From NCBI GenBank assembly GCA_040221975.1, contig JAVJWR010000007.1:65089-129088 (forward strand): a stretch of 64,000 nt of DNA, written 5' to 3'. This document shows, in pieces, positions 33,511 through 41,469 of the stretch. Source of the stretch: Haliea sp040221975 (lineage in GTDB: Bacteria; Pseudomonadota; Gammaproteobacteria; Pseudomonadales; Halieaceae). The position numbers were made by a program, and so were the translations under genes. Numbering within the stretch: position 1 is the first letter of the stretch; every line of letters starts with the position of its first letter. The notes under the pieces were generated by a model that had not been told where the DNA came from, made no database searches, and worked only from the letters and a program-made list of their open reading frames with translations.

Positions 33511-34940
33511 GCCACGTCCTCGTCCTGCCCTTTGCCCTCGTCTCTGCCCTGCTGCTTTCTGGCCTGGGCGGCTGTGCCAGCAATCCCGCCACCGGCGGTG
33601 CCAGCGTGGTGGTCATGAGCCAGGGCAAGGAGGCGAGGATTGGCGAGGAGATGCACCAGGAGATTCTCAGGGAGGGTGCCATTTACGATGACGCCGAGTT
33701 GCAGGCCTATGTCACCCGGGTCGGCCAGCGCCTGGCCGCGGTAGCCGACCGCCCCGACATGAACTTCACTTTTACCGTGATCGACAGCCCCGACATCAAT
33801 GCTTTTGCCACGCCCGGTGGTTACGTCTATATCAACCGCGGCCTGCTCGCCTATCTGGGCTCGGAAGCCGAATTGGCCGGCGTGCTGGGACACGAACTCG
33901 CCCACGTCACCGCCCGCCATGCCGCGCGCCAGCGCGCCGGCTCCATCACCACCTCGGTTCTCGCAGTTACCGCGGGCGTGCTGACCGGCAGCCGCGACAT
34001 CATGGACTCCGCCGGCATGTACGGCACCGAGCTGGTGCGGGGCTATGGCCGCGAGCATGAACTGGAAGCCGACGGCCTCGGGGCCCGGTACATGCACCTG
34101 GCCGGCTATGAACCGGACGCGCTGCTGCGGGTGATCGGCGTGCTCAAGGACCAGGAACAGTTTGCGCGCCTCAATGCCCGCGCCGCCGGCAAGCCCGCGG
34201 GCACCTACCACGGCCTCTACGCCACCCACCCGCGCAATGACCAGCGGCTACAGACCGTGATCCGCGCCGCCAACGAGTTGGACCGCGGCCAGGTACTGGA
34301 GGATCCCGCCCTGCCCGGTGAATTCCAGCGCCGTACCGATGGCCTGCCCTGGGGTCCCAGGATCCAGCGCGAGGACGACCGCTATTATCACAACAAGCTT
34401 GGCTTCAGCTTCGCCCATCCCCCCGGCTGGCAGGTCCAGAGCAGCAGCTCGGCAATCGTCGCCAGCGCCCCGGACGGCAGTGCCCGCATGACCCTGACCC
34501 TGAAGCGACCCGATCCGGGCCAGACCACGGAACAGGCGCTGACGGCGGCGGCTGCCGGCAACCTCAGTGACGGCACAGCGCTGGAGCAGGCGGGACTGGA
34601 GGGCTATACCGCCATCGCCCGCAGTGGCGACGAGGCGCGCCGTGTGGCAGTCATCAACCACAACTGGCAGTACCTGTTCGAGGGCAAGGCGGACGACTTC
34701 AGCGCCGCTGACAGCGCGCTGCTGGCGCTGATCGAAAGCTTCCGCCCGTTGCATCCGCAGGAGCGGCAGGCGGGCGAGCAGCGCCATGTCCGCTACATCC
34801 AGGTACCCCGCGGTGCCACCTTCGCCAGCCTCGCCGCCAGCATCCAGATCCCCGAGGCCGAGGCCCGGCTGCGGCTCCTCAACGGCTTCTACCCACGCGG
34901 CGAACCGCGGACTGGGGACTGGATCAAGATCATTCAGTGA
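33507..34940 (+). CDS. M48-family metalloprotease lipoprotein (envelope operon gene 13)
   Basis: 477 residues. Lipobox LGGC at Cys23. Peptidase M48 domain with zinc motif HELAH (129-133) and the third-ligand Glu in REHELEADGLGARYM (about 185-199), as in BepA/LoiP-type periplasmic proteases that clear misassembled outer-membrane proteins. TPR repeats as in BepA are not seen; instead a C-terminal domain of about 200 residues carries a possible LysM-like end (VPRGATFASLAASIQIPEAE). Last gene of the operon; it may process or quality-control the assembly. Confidence 0.88.
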   Translation: MSHVLVLPFALVSALLLSGLGGCASNPATGGASVVVMSQGKEARIGEEMHQEILREGAIYDDAELQAYVTRVGQRLAAVADRPDMNFTFTVIDSPDINAFATPGGYVYINRGLLAYLGSEAELAGVLGHELAHVTARHAARQRAGSITTSVLAVTAGVLTGSRDIMDSAGMYGTELVRGYGREHELEADGLGARYMHLAGYEPDALLRVIGVLKDQEQFARLNARAAGKPAGTYHGLYATHPRNDQRLQTVIRAANELDRGQVLEDPALPGEFQRRTDGLPWGPRIQREDDRYYHNKLGFSFAHPPGWQVQSSSSAIVASAPDGSARMTLTLKRPDPGQTTEQALTAAAAGNLSDGTALEQAGLEGYTAIARSGDEARRVAVINHNWQYLFEGKADDFSAADSALLALIESFRPLHPQERQAGEQRHVRYIQVPRGATFASLAASIQIPEAEARLRLLNGFYPRGEPRTGDWIKIIQ

Positions 34941-35002
34941 TCACAGGAGAGCAACACCCGGTGTCGAAACGAGGGCGCTCTGGCAGGGATGGACGCCGCC
35001 GC

Positions 35003-35092
35003 GTCTGGTCCCGCGTGGGACACGCCGTGAATACATCCCTGTAGGCTCGGTGACGGCATCCATGCCGTCAACGGTCCCACGCGGGACCAGAC
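35003..35092. repeat. Palindromic repeat copy 1
   Basis: Outer arms GTCTGGTCCCGCGTGGGAC (35003-35021) and its exact reverse complement (35074-35092). The loop contains an inner hairpin TGACGGCAT-CC-ATGCCGTCA (35051-35070). The reverse complement of this unit aligns with copy 2. Confidence 0.85.
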
Positions 35093-35326
35093 GCACCGCC
35101 GTCCTCACGCGCTCGAAGATTGGCACCTTGTTAGCTGGGAAACACCGCTATGCGGGGCGAAGCTGTGCCTGCGAGCGTAGTTCCTGACATGGCACACGGC
35201 AACTTGGCGAGGCTGCTCCGCCAGACGGACGCACGCACGCAGGATCAGTGCGCGAAGCAGGATTGACCGGGGCCGTGGGAAGTGAATTGCAAGGGGATTC
35301 ATCGCAAAGCAGGAGCCATGTGGGGC

Positions 35327-35410
35327 GAACCTGTGCCGGGACCGTTGAGCGCATGGATGCGCGATACGAGCCTACAGGGACGTATTCACGGCGTGTCCCG
35401 GCACAGGTTC
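35327..35410. repeat. Palindromic repeat copy 2, inverted relative to copy 1
   Basis: Outer arms GAACCTGTGCCGGGAC (35327-35342) and its exact reverse complement (35395-35410); inner hairpin GCGCAT-GG-ATGCGC (35349-35362). The central part (about 35363-35394) is nearly identical to copy 1 in reverse complement, while both stems differ in sequence but stay fully paired. Confidence 0.85.
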
Positions 35411-35455
35411 GGCGCGCATGGTGACGGGCTACGAAGCCGCCAATACCACGAAGCT

Positions 35456-36106
35456 TTACCCGTACCGCGCATCCGCCACAAACGGATTGGTCCGCCGCTC
35501 CTGGCCGAAGGTGGAGGTGGGCCCGTGGCCCGGCACGAAGGTGATGTCATCGCCCAGCGGAAACAGGCGCTCGCGGATACTGCTGAGGAGTTGGGCGTGG
35601 TCGCCGCGGGGAAAATCGGTGCGCCCGATGGAGCCCTGGAACAGCACATCGCCGACCCAGGCGACACGCTGCTCTGCGTGCAGGAACACCACATGGCCGG
35701 GGGTATGTCCGGGGCAGTGGAATACCTGCAGGGTCTGTTCACCAACGGTGACCGTATCACCCTGCTCCAGCCAGCGGTCCGGCACGAAGGCGTCGGCGTG
35801 GGGGAACCCGGCCATCTGGCACCACTCGGGCAGCCTGGCGATCCAGAAGTCATCGGCTTTCTGCGGCCCCTCGATCTTCACCCCCAGCTGTTGCCGGAGC
35901 ACATCGGCGGCGGCACAGTGGTCCATGTGGCCGTGGGTCAGCAGGATCTTCTCGATCACCACGTCCATCTTGCGCACCGCCTCCAGTATCTGCTCAATAT
36001 CGCCACCGGGATCGACTACGGCGCCGCGGCCGCTGGCCAGGCACTTGATGATGGAGCAGTTCTGCTGGTAGGCCGTGACCGGCACGATGGTCACCTGAAT
36101 GGACAT
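35456..36106 (-). CDS. MBL-fold hydrolase, YcbL/glyoxalase II-like
   Basis: 216 residues. Metallo-beta-lactamase fold with the metal motif THGHMDH (about 58-64), further ligands in HCPGHTPGHV and GDVLF, and PGHGP near the end. Size and motif spacing fit the short YcbL-type enzymes, which show glyoxalase II-like (S-lactoylglutathione) hydrolase activity, rather than full-length GloB. Probably cotranscribed with the symporter that ends 3 bases upstream. Confidence 0.88.
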   Translation of the reverse strand: MSIQVTIVPVTAYQQNCSIIKCLASGRGAVVDPGGDIEQILEAVRKMDVVIEKILLTHGHMDHCAAADVLRQQLGVKIEGPQKADDFWIARLPEWCQMAGFPHADAFVPDRWLEQGDTVTVGEQTLQVFHCPGHTPGHVVFLHAEQRVAWVGDVLFQGSIGRTDFPRGDHAQLLSSIRERLFPLGDDITFVPGHGPTSTFGQERRTNPFVADARYG

Positions 36107-36109
36107 GCG

Positions 36110-37396
36110 CTATTCCCGATTGGATTCCAGATCAGCCCGCGGGTCGTTGAAGACGGCCTCATCGAGCTGATTTTCACTTTTGCCGACAATGACGGCGACG
36201 GTGGCGTCACCGGTGACATTGACCATGGTGCGCACCATGTCCAGCAACCGGTCGACGCCGATGATGAGTGCCACACCCTCGACCGGCAGGCCAGCCTGCT
36301 CCAGCACCAGCGCCAGGGTGACCAGGCCGACCCCGGGGACACCCGCGGTGCCAATGGAGGCCAGGGTGGCCGTCAGGATAACCGTGAGGTAGGCAACCAT
36401 GGACAGCTCCACCCCGTAGACCTGGGCAATGAACACGGTGGCCACGCCCTGCATGATCGCCGTGCCGTCCATATTGATGGTGGCGCCCAGCGGCACGGTG
36501 AAGCCCCCGACCGTGTTGTGCACCCCCAGGCGATGCTCGACCGTGCGCATGGTGACCGGCAATGTGGCGCCGGAGGATGCGGTGCTGAAGGCAAAGGCCC
36601 AGACCGGACGCATTTTGGTCAACATCACGCGCGGTGACATTCCCGAGAACAGCTTCAGCAGCAGGCTGTAATTGACCAGACCGTGGAACAGCAGTACGCC
36701 CAGGACGGTAAAAAAGTACGCGGCCAGATCCATGATTGCGCCGATGCCCATTTCCGCAAACAGTTTCGCCAGCAGGGCAAACACCCCGTAGGGCGCGAAG
36801 CTCATCAGGATGAGCACCATCTTCATGATCACCGCTTCGGTGTCGCTGAAGAAACTGGCTATCCGGCGCCCGGATTCCCCGGCGTGGGAGATGGCGTAGC
36901 CGAACAACAGGGCGAACACGATGATCTGCAGCATGTTGCCTTCCGCCATCGCCTGGATCGGGTTGGAGGGCACGATACCCACCAACACGTCCACCAGCGG
37001 CGGCGCCTTGGCGGCGACAAAATCGGCCTCCCCCGCCAACTCCACCCCCGACCCCGGGCTGATGGCCACAGCCACCAGCAGGGCCACAGTAATCGCCAGC
37101 GCGGTCGTGGCGAGGTAGAAGCCAATGGTCTTGAGGGCGATGGGCCCCATGCGCGCACTGTCGCCCAGGGCACTGGAGCCGCAAATCAGCGACACCAGTA
37201 CCAGCGGCACCACCAGCAACTTGAGCGAGGCGATAAAGATGCGGCCGATGACATCCAGGATCCCGTTGACCAGCCAGTCATTGACCACCATGCGATAGCT
37301 GTCCGCGAGCGCGGCACCACCGAGCATGACATTGAGCAGGGACCCGAGGAGAATACCCGCGACCATGCCGATGAGAATGCGATTGGTCAGGCTCAT
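36110..37396 (-). CDS. Dicarboxylate/amino acid:cation symporter (DAACS family)
   Basis: 428 residues, eight or more membrane segments. Family marks: the Ser-rich loop STASSGATLPVT (re-entrant HP1 region), the NMDGT motif in GATINMDGTAIMQG (about 300-313) and GVPGVGLVTLALVL of HP2. GltP/DctA-type carriers import glutamate, aspartate or C4-dicarboxylates with H+ or Na+. The exact substrate cannot be read. Followed after 3 bases by the YcbL-like gene, preceded by the small lipoprotein gene. Confidence 0.92.
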   Translation of the reverse strand: MSLTNRILIGMVAGILLGSLLNVMLGGAALADSYRMVVNDWLVNGILDVIGRIFIASLKLLVVPLVLVSLICGSSALGDSARMGPIALKTIGFYLATTALAITVALLVAVAISPGSGVELAGEADFVAAKAPPLVDVLVGIVPSNPIQAMAEGNMLQIIVFALLFGYAISHAGESGRRIASFFSDTEAVIMKMVLILMSFAPYGVFALLAKLFAEMGIGAIMDLAAYFFTVLGVLLFHGLVNYSLLLKLFSGMSPRVMLTKMRPVWAFAFSTASSGATLPVTMRTVEHRLGVHNTVGGFTVPLGATINMDGTAIMQGVATVFIAQVYGVELSMVAYLTVILTATLASIGTAGVPGVGLVTLALVLEQAGLPVEGVALIIGVDRLLDMVRTMVNVTGDATVAVIVGKSENQLDEAVFNDPRADLESNRE

Positions 37397-37405
37397 GATG
37401 CACTC

Positions 37406-37678
37406 TCAATCATCGGCACAGGCTCCAGGCAGGTAGCCGACCACGCTGTCGTCGGCGCAGGCGTTGCAGGGCGAGGAATACATGCTGACGCCTCCGTCCC
37501 CAAGTCGGGCGCAGACCGGATTGTATTCCATGGTGCAGACCTGGGGCCGCGGCGAAGAGCACTGTAGCATTGGACTCTCCACGGGCGCAGGCTCGGGCGG
37601 CGGTGGTGGCGCGGATGGCTGGCTGGCACCGCAGCCTGTCAGCATTAACACCAGGATGACGGCCAATGTTCGCCGCAT
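37406..37678 (-). CDS. Small Kazal-like Cys-rich lipoprotein
   Basis: 90 residues. Lipobox MLTGC at Cys16, a Pro-rich spacer (PPPPPEPAPVESP), then a domain of about 48 residues with six Cys, including YNPVCARLGDGG and SSPCNACADDSVVGYLPGAC. The spacing resembles Kazal-type serine-protease inhibitor domains (PVCG-like site with C-x-x-AC and terminal G-x-C). If so, it would guard the envelope against proteases. It ends nine bases before the symporter start. Confidence 0.7.
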   Translation of the reverse strand: MRRTLAVILVLMLTGCGASQPSAPPPPPEPAPVESPMLQCSSPRPQVCTMEYNPVCARLGDGGVSMYSSPCNACADDSVVGYLPGACADD

Positions 37679-37735
37679 CGCGCAGTTCTCCCCCAGACAA
37701 AAGCGCTAGCCTAACACTGCCGGCCGGCAAACGCA

Positions 37736-37810
37736 GCTGCGGCAGCCGTTGCTGCGGCAGCCGTTGCTGCGGCAGTCGATGCTGCGGCAGCCGTTGCTGC
37801 GGCGATCGGG
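37736..37810. repeat. 15-bp tandem repeat, about five units, downstream of the pirin gene
   Basis: GCTGCGGCAGCCGTT at 37736, 37751 and 37781, a variant at 37766 and a degenerate last unit at 37796. It lies 12 bases beyond the pirin stop. Confidence 0.9.
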
Positions 37811-37822
37811 GACTCCCGGCTG

Positions 37823-38662
37823 TCAGCCGAACAGCCCGCTCTGGTAATCCCTGATAGCCTGCTCAATCTCCGCCGCGGTGTTCAGGACAAAGGGCCCATA
37901 CTGCGCCACGGGCTCCCGCAGGGGCTCACCGCGCAACAACAGCAGGGATGCACCCGTTGTCCCCGGCTGCAAAGTCCAGCGCTCGCCACTGCTGGTAACC
38001 AGCAGATGACACTCGCCCAGTGACCTGTCCGCATGCCTCAGAGCACCCTCGTAGATATAGGCGAGCAGGGTTTCAGTGGCCGGCAGCTCCAGGCTGATCT
38101 CGGCTCCCGCCTGCAAATGCAGGTCCAGCACACCGGCCCGGGGCGCCAGCTCGTGCAGCGGCCCCGTTACCGTACCTCCTGCAAGCTGCCACTCGCCAGC
38201 GATCGCCAGCGCCCGGAACCCGCGCCCGTCCAGTGCGGTGAGTGCGCTTGCGGGAATATCCCGGTAACGGGGCTCGCCCATTTTCTCCGCCGCCGGCAGG
38301 TTGATCCACAGCTGGAAGCCGTGCAGACCCCGGGTGTCCCGGGTCGGCATCTCCGAGTGAATGATGCCGCGTCCAGCCGACATCCACTGCACCCCGCCAC
38401 CGCGGATTTCGCCACGGTTGCCGCGACTGTCCTCATGAATGATGCCGCCGTGCTTCATGTAGGTCAGGGTTTGCATGCCCCGGTGCGGGTGTGACGGGAA
38501 CCCGCCACCGAGGTCTTCGCGGCGCTCGGCACGCAACTCATCCAGCATCAGGATGGGGTCCATGGCCGCGTGTTGCATGCCGGCGACACGCTGGATGGCG
38601 ACCCCGTCGCCATCGCGGCTGGGGTGGGCGCGGCGGACTTCCTGGATGGTACGGTCGGACAT
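37823..38662 (-). CDS. Pirin-family protein
   Basis: 279 residues from ATG 38662, with GGGAGAG upstream. Bicupin with the pirin metal site: FPSHPHRGMQTLTYM (two His), IIHEDSRGN, VQWMSAGRGIIHSE (His and Glu), then the pirin C-terminal cupin. Bacterial pirins bind iron and some act as quercetin 2,3-dioxygenases or redox sensors. Divergent from a LysR regulator, with a candidate operator (38739-38753) in the gap, so probably under its control. Confidence 0.92.
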   Translation of the reverse strand: MSDRTIQEVRRAHPSRDGDGVAIQRVAGMQHAAMDPILMLDELRAERREDLGGGFPSHPHRGMQTLTYMKHGGIIHEDSRGNRGEIRGGGVQWMSAGRGIIHSEMPTRDTRGLHGFQLWINLPAAEKMGEPRYRDIPASALTALDGRGFRALAIAGEWQLAGGTVTGPLHELAPRAGVLDLHLQAGAEISLELPATETLLAYIYEGALRHADRSLGECHLLVTSSGERWTLQPGTTGASLLLLRGEPLREPVAQYGPFVLNTAAEIEQAIRDYQSGLFG

Positions 38663-38738
38663 GATCAACTCTCCCTGGTGAATGCTGAGAGTACTCTCGT
38701 ATTTTTGGGACATAAATCGCATAATTTCGCCAAATTCT

Positions 38739-38753
38739 TTCGACTTTATAGAA
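38739..38753. promoter_or_regulatory. Candidate LysR-type operator, site 1
   Basis: TTCGACTTTATAGAA lies between the divergent pirin and LysR genes. It contains a T-N11-A core and matches 13 of 15 bases of site 2 at 39647. Confidence 0.5.
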
Positions 38754-38766
38754 CCTTGGTGAACCC

Positions 38767-39645
38767 ATGAATCGTACAACCCTGGAACAGTGGCGCATGC
38801 TGCAGGCGGTGGTCGAACACGGCGGTTTTGCCCAGGCCGCAGCGGCTATCCACAAAAGCCAGTCGACCATCAATCATGCCGTGCACAAGCTGCAGGACCA
38901 ACTCGGCCTGCCTCTGCTGGAGGTCGTGGGACGCAAGGCGCGGCTGACCGAAGCCGGCGCGCTGATGCTGCGGCGGGCCAATCAACTGCTGGCCCAGGCG
39001 ACGCAACTGGAGGATATAGCCGGCAGCCTGTCCAAGGGCACCGAGGCGGAAATCAGCCTGGCCGTGGATGAACTCTACCCCTGCCAGCAACTGGCAGCCG
39101 TACTGCAAACCTTCTCCGAAGCCTACCCCAATACCCGGGTGGAGCTGTTTGAGACCGTGCTCTCCGGGGGCGCAGAGTTGCTGCACGCGGCCGCAGTCGA
39201 CCTGCTGGTGGCGGCGGAAGTCCCGGGCGGATTCCTCGGCGATCCAGTCCTGCGCACCGAGTTTGTCGCCGTCGCCGCCAGCGGCCATTCGCTGCACCAG
39301 CTCGGGCGCCCGCTCACTCTGCAGGACCTGCAGCGGGAGCGTCAGATCGTGATTCGTGACTCGGCGCTGGGCCGACGCGCAGACGCCGGCTGGCTGGGGG
39401 CGGAGCAGCGCTGGACGGTAAGTCATGTTGCAACCTCGGTAGAAATGGTGAGCCGCGGCCTGGGTTTCGCCTGGCTGCCACTGTCCCGGGTAAGCGCCGG
39501 CCTCGCCAGCGGCAACCTGCGGGAACTGAAACTGGAGCAGGGCGCGCGGCGCCACGCGACGCTCTACCTGACCTTTGCGGACCGCGACCGGGCCGGCCCT
39601 GCCACCTGCCACCTGGCCGGGCTGTTTGGGCAGGCCCAGCGTTAG
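38767..39645 (+). CDS. LysR-family transcriptional regulator
   Basis: 292 residues. N-terminal winged helix-turn-helix (AAAAIHKSQSTINHAVHKLQDQLGLPLLE) and a C-terminal substrate-binding-like effector domain (about 90-290). Divergent from the pirin gene and followed by yqjG. The same 15-bp T-N11-A sequence lies before both its own/pirin promoter region and yqjG, so it likely controls pirin and the quinone reductase, perhaps in answer to quinone or electrophile stress (inference). Confidence 0.9.
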   Translation: MNRTTLEQWRMLQAVVEHGGFAQAAAAIHKSQSTINHAVHKLQDQLGLPLLEVVGRKARLTEAGALMLRRANQLLAQATQLEDIAGSLSKGTEAEISLAVDELYPCQQLAAVLQTFSEAYPNTRVELFETVLSGGAELLHAAAVDLLVAAEVPGGFLGDPVLRTEFVAVAASGHSLHQLGRPLTLQDLQRERQIVIRDSALGRRADAGWLGAEQRWTVSHVATSVEMVSRGLGFAWLPLSRVSAGLASGNLRELKLEQGARRHATLYLTFADRDRAGPATCHLAGLFGQAQR

Positions 39646-39646
39646 T

Positions 39647-39661
39647 TTCGAATTTATCGAA
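39647..39661. promoter_or_regulatory. Candidate LysR-type operator, site 2
   Basis: TTCGA-ATTTA-TCGAA, a perfect 5-bp inverted repeat with a T-N11-A core, one base after the LysR stop and 82 bases before yqjG. Confidence 0.55.
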
Positions 39662-39743
39662 TCGTACTTGCGTATTATTGCGATTTAATTTCTTCCTGGT
39701 CGAACACAAAATAACGATTTGTCACGCAAAGAGGAAATCGACC

Positions 39744-40715
39744 ATGGGAATGCTGATCGACGGCAACTGGGAGGACGTCTGGTACGACACGGACAGCAAC
39801 GAGGGTCGCTTCGTCCGCGAGAGCGCCCGCTTTCGCCACTGGGTCACTGCTGACGGCAGCGCCGGACCCAGCGGTGACAGTGGCTTTGCCGCCGAGAGCG
39901 GGCGCTATCACCTGTATGTCTCTCTCGCCTGCCCCTGGGCACATCGAACCCTCATCGTGCGCAGCCTGAAAGGTCTGGATGAGCTGATTGACGTATCAGT
40001 GGTCAGCCCGCTGATGCTGGAGCAAGGCTGGACCTACAACAAGGCGGAAGGCAGCACAGGCGACCGCGTCCACGGCCACCAGTTTCACCATCAGATCTAT
40101 ACCCGTGTGGATCCGGACTACACCGGCAGAGTGACCGTGCCCGTGCTCTGGGACCGGCAGCGGGACACTGTCGTCAGCAACGAATCCGCCGACATCATCC
40201 GCATGCTCAACAGCGCATTCGACGACCTCACCGGCAACACCCTGAACCTGTACCCCGGGACACTGCAGCAGGATATCGAGCGCTGGAATGAACGGATCTA
40301 CCCCGCGGTCAACAACGGCGTCTACCGGGCCGGTTTTGCGACCACCCAGGACGCCTACGAGGAAGCCTATCGCGAGCTTTTTGCTGAACTGGACCACATC
40401 GATTCGCATCTGGGCGGCCAACGCTATCTCGCCGGCGACAACCTGACCGAGGCGGATGTGCGCCTGTTCACTACCCTGATCCGCTTCGATGCCGTCTATC
40501 ACGGGCATTTCAAGTGCAACCGCCAGCGCCTTGAAGACTACCACCACATTCCCGGTTACATCCGCGACATCTACCAATTGCCCGGTATCGCCGACACGGT
40601 GGACTTCCAGCACATCAAGACCCACTACTATGCATCCCACCGCAACATCAACCCCAGCGGTATCGTGCCCGCCGGGCCAGCCATCGACTACACCAGCGCC
40701 CACCGGCGCGCCTAG
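39744..40715 (+). CDS. yqjG: Glutathionyl-hydroquinone reductase
   Basis: 323 residues from ATG 39744 (GAGGAAA upstream). Xi-class glutathione transferase: catalytic Cys in SLACPWAHRTLI, SADIIRMLN, and the C-terminal ADVRLFTTLIRFDAVYHGHFKCN block. It uses glutathione to reduce glutathionyl-hydroquinones, detoxifying quinones. Its neighbours, the LysR gene and pirin, suggest one quinone-stress group. The last codons and stop fall in a 14- to 15-bp duplication. Confidence 0.93.
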   Translation: MGMLIDGNWEDVWYDTDSNEGRFVRESARFRHWVTADGSAGPSGDSGFAAESGRYHLYVSLACPWAHRTLIVRSLKGLDELIDVSVVSPLMLEQGWTYNKAEGSTGDRVHGHQFHHQIYTRVDPDYTGRVTVPVLWDRQRDTVVSNESADIIRMLNSAFDDLTGNTLNLYPGTLQQDIERWNERIYPAVNNGVYRAGFATTQDAYEEAYRELFAELDHIDSHLGGQRYLAGDNLTEADVRLFTTLIRFDAVYHGHFKCNRQRLEDYHHIPGYIRDIYQLPGIADTVDFQHIKTHYYASHRNINPSGIVPAGPAIDYTSAHRRA

Positions 40716-40753
40716 CCGGGGGCGCCTAGTCGGGGTCCCGGCCGGGGACACAA

Positions 40754-40823
40754 CCGGCCGCACCTGGCCGGCCGCACCTGGCCGGCCGCACCTGGCCGGC
40801 CGCACCTAGCCGGCCGCACCTAC
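40754..40823. repeat. Five 14-bp tandem repeats spanning the sixA stop codon
   Basis: CCGGCCGCACCTGG-type units at 40754, 40768, 40782, 40796 and 40810. The last contains the sixA stop (TAG, complement of 40820-40822); unit 4 reproduces it. Just upstream, GCGCCTAG occurs twice around the yqjG stop. Confidence 0.9.
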
Positions 40824-41317
40824 CCAAGGTCGCGGGGAAACAGCTCCAGCAGCACCTCCCCATCGCAGTCGCGCAGCTCACGCCAGTGGTCGGTGGCCAG
40901 GTGCAGCTGGACGTAACCTGCCGTCGGCAGGTTCACCAGCCCGGCCTTCGGCGCCAGCCAGTTGACCAGATCGGTCAGCCCGGGGTTGTGACCGATCAGA
41001 AACAGCGATGCCTCGCTGTCCGGCTGACTCTCCAGCCATGCCAGCAGGTCGCCCACGGAGAAGGTGTACAGGGCCTCTTCCGTGCGGTGGGAGAGACCGG
41101 CAACAGCTGGCCAGCCCGAACAGACACCGGCCAGGGTCAGCTGCGCCCTGCGCGCGGGACTGACGGCGATCACCTGAGGCCGCAGGCGTTGTGCCAGGGC
41201 AGCGCCCATAAGGGGCGCATCCCTTTCACCGCGGGCATTGAGACCACGATCGCGGTCGTCGACTCCGGGTCCACTCCAGTCCGATTTGGCGTGGCGCAAC
41301 AGGTGCAGGGTCTTCAT
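40820..41317 (-). CDS. sixA: SixA-type phosphohistidine phosphatase
   Basis: 165 residues from ATG 41317, with GGGAGAA upstream. Histidine phosphatase superfamily with catalytic LLRHAKSDW, then RGLNARGERDAP and the second His in LIGHNPGLTDLV. SixA dephosphorylates phosphohistidine on signalling or PTS proteins. Short single-domain form, no signal peptide. Convergent with yqjG and divergent from tex. Confidence 0.9.
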   Translation of the reverse strand: MKTLHLLRHAKSDWSGPGVDDRDRGLNARGERDAPLMGAALAQRLRPQVIAVSPARRAQLTLAGVCSGWPAVAGLSHRTEEALYTFSVGDLLAWLESQPDSEASLFLIGHNPGLTDLVNWLAPKAGLVNLPTAGYVQLHLATDHWRELRDCDGEVLLELFPRDLG

Positions 41318-41469
41318 GAACAATTCTCCCGGTTGCCTGCCACCAGTATAGGCCAGTCCTGCGAAGCGCAAGCCACAGCCACAAATCCGCCGAAAAAACC
41401 AGATCGTTTTCCCACCGCGGCTCGCGCATAATGCCCTTCCCGCAACATCTCCGGATACCCAGAACCAGC

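Larger units (their letters stand above)
34941..35455. other. Intergenic region with two palindromic repeats, no gene seen
   Basis: 515 bases between the envelope operon and the convergent metallo-hydrolase gene. It holds two copies, in opposite orientation, of one structured repeat (35003-35092 and 35327-35410). Reading frames here are short and lack ribosome binding sites. No T-run terminator was found after the operon. Confidence 0.7.

Noticed and set aside
20737..34940. Zorya-type anti-phage defence
   Set aside because: A MotA-like and MotB-like pair is present, but there are no nuclease or helicase partners (ZorC/ZorD/ZorE); the other genes are envelope lipoproteins and a protease.
35282..36637. 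A 451-codon plus-strand frame across the intergenic repeat, hydrolase and symporter
   Set aside because: Antisense to two clear genes and runs through the palindromic repeat; composition is that of a shadow frame.
37736..37810. Possible CRISPR array
   Set aside because: Contiguous 15-mers with no spacers.
37666..37854. A frame with repeated CGSRC units
   Set aside because: It is the translation of the 15-bp tandem repeat; no start signal, and it overlaps the end of the pirin gene.
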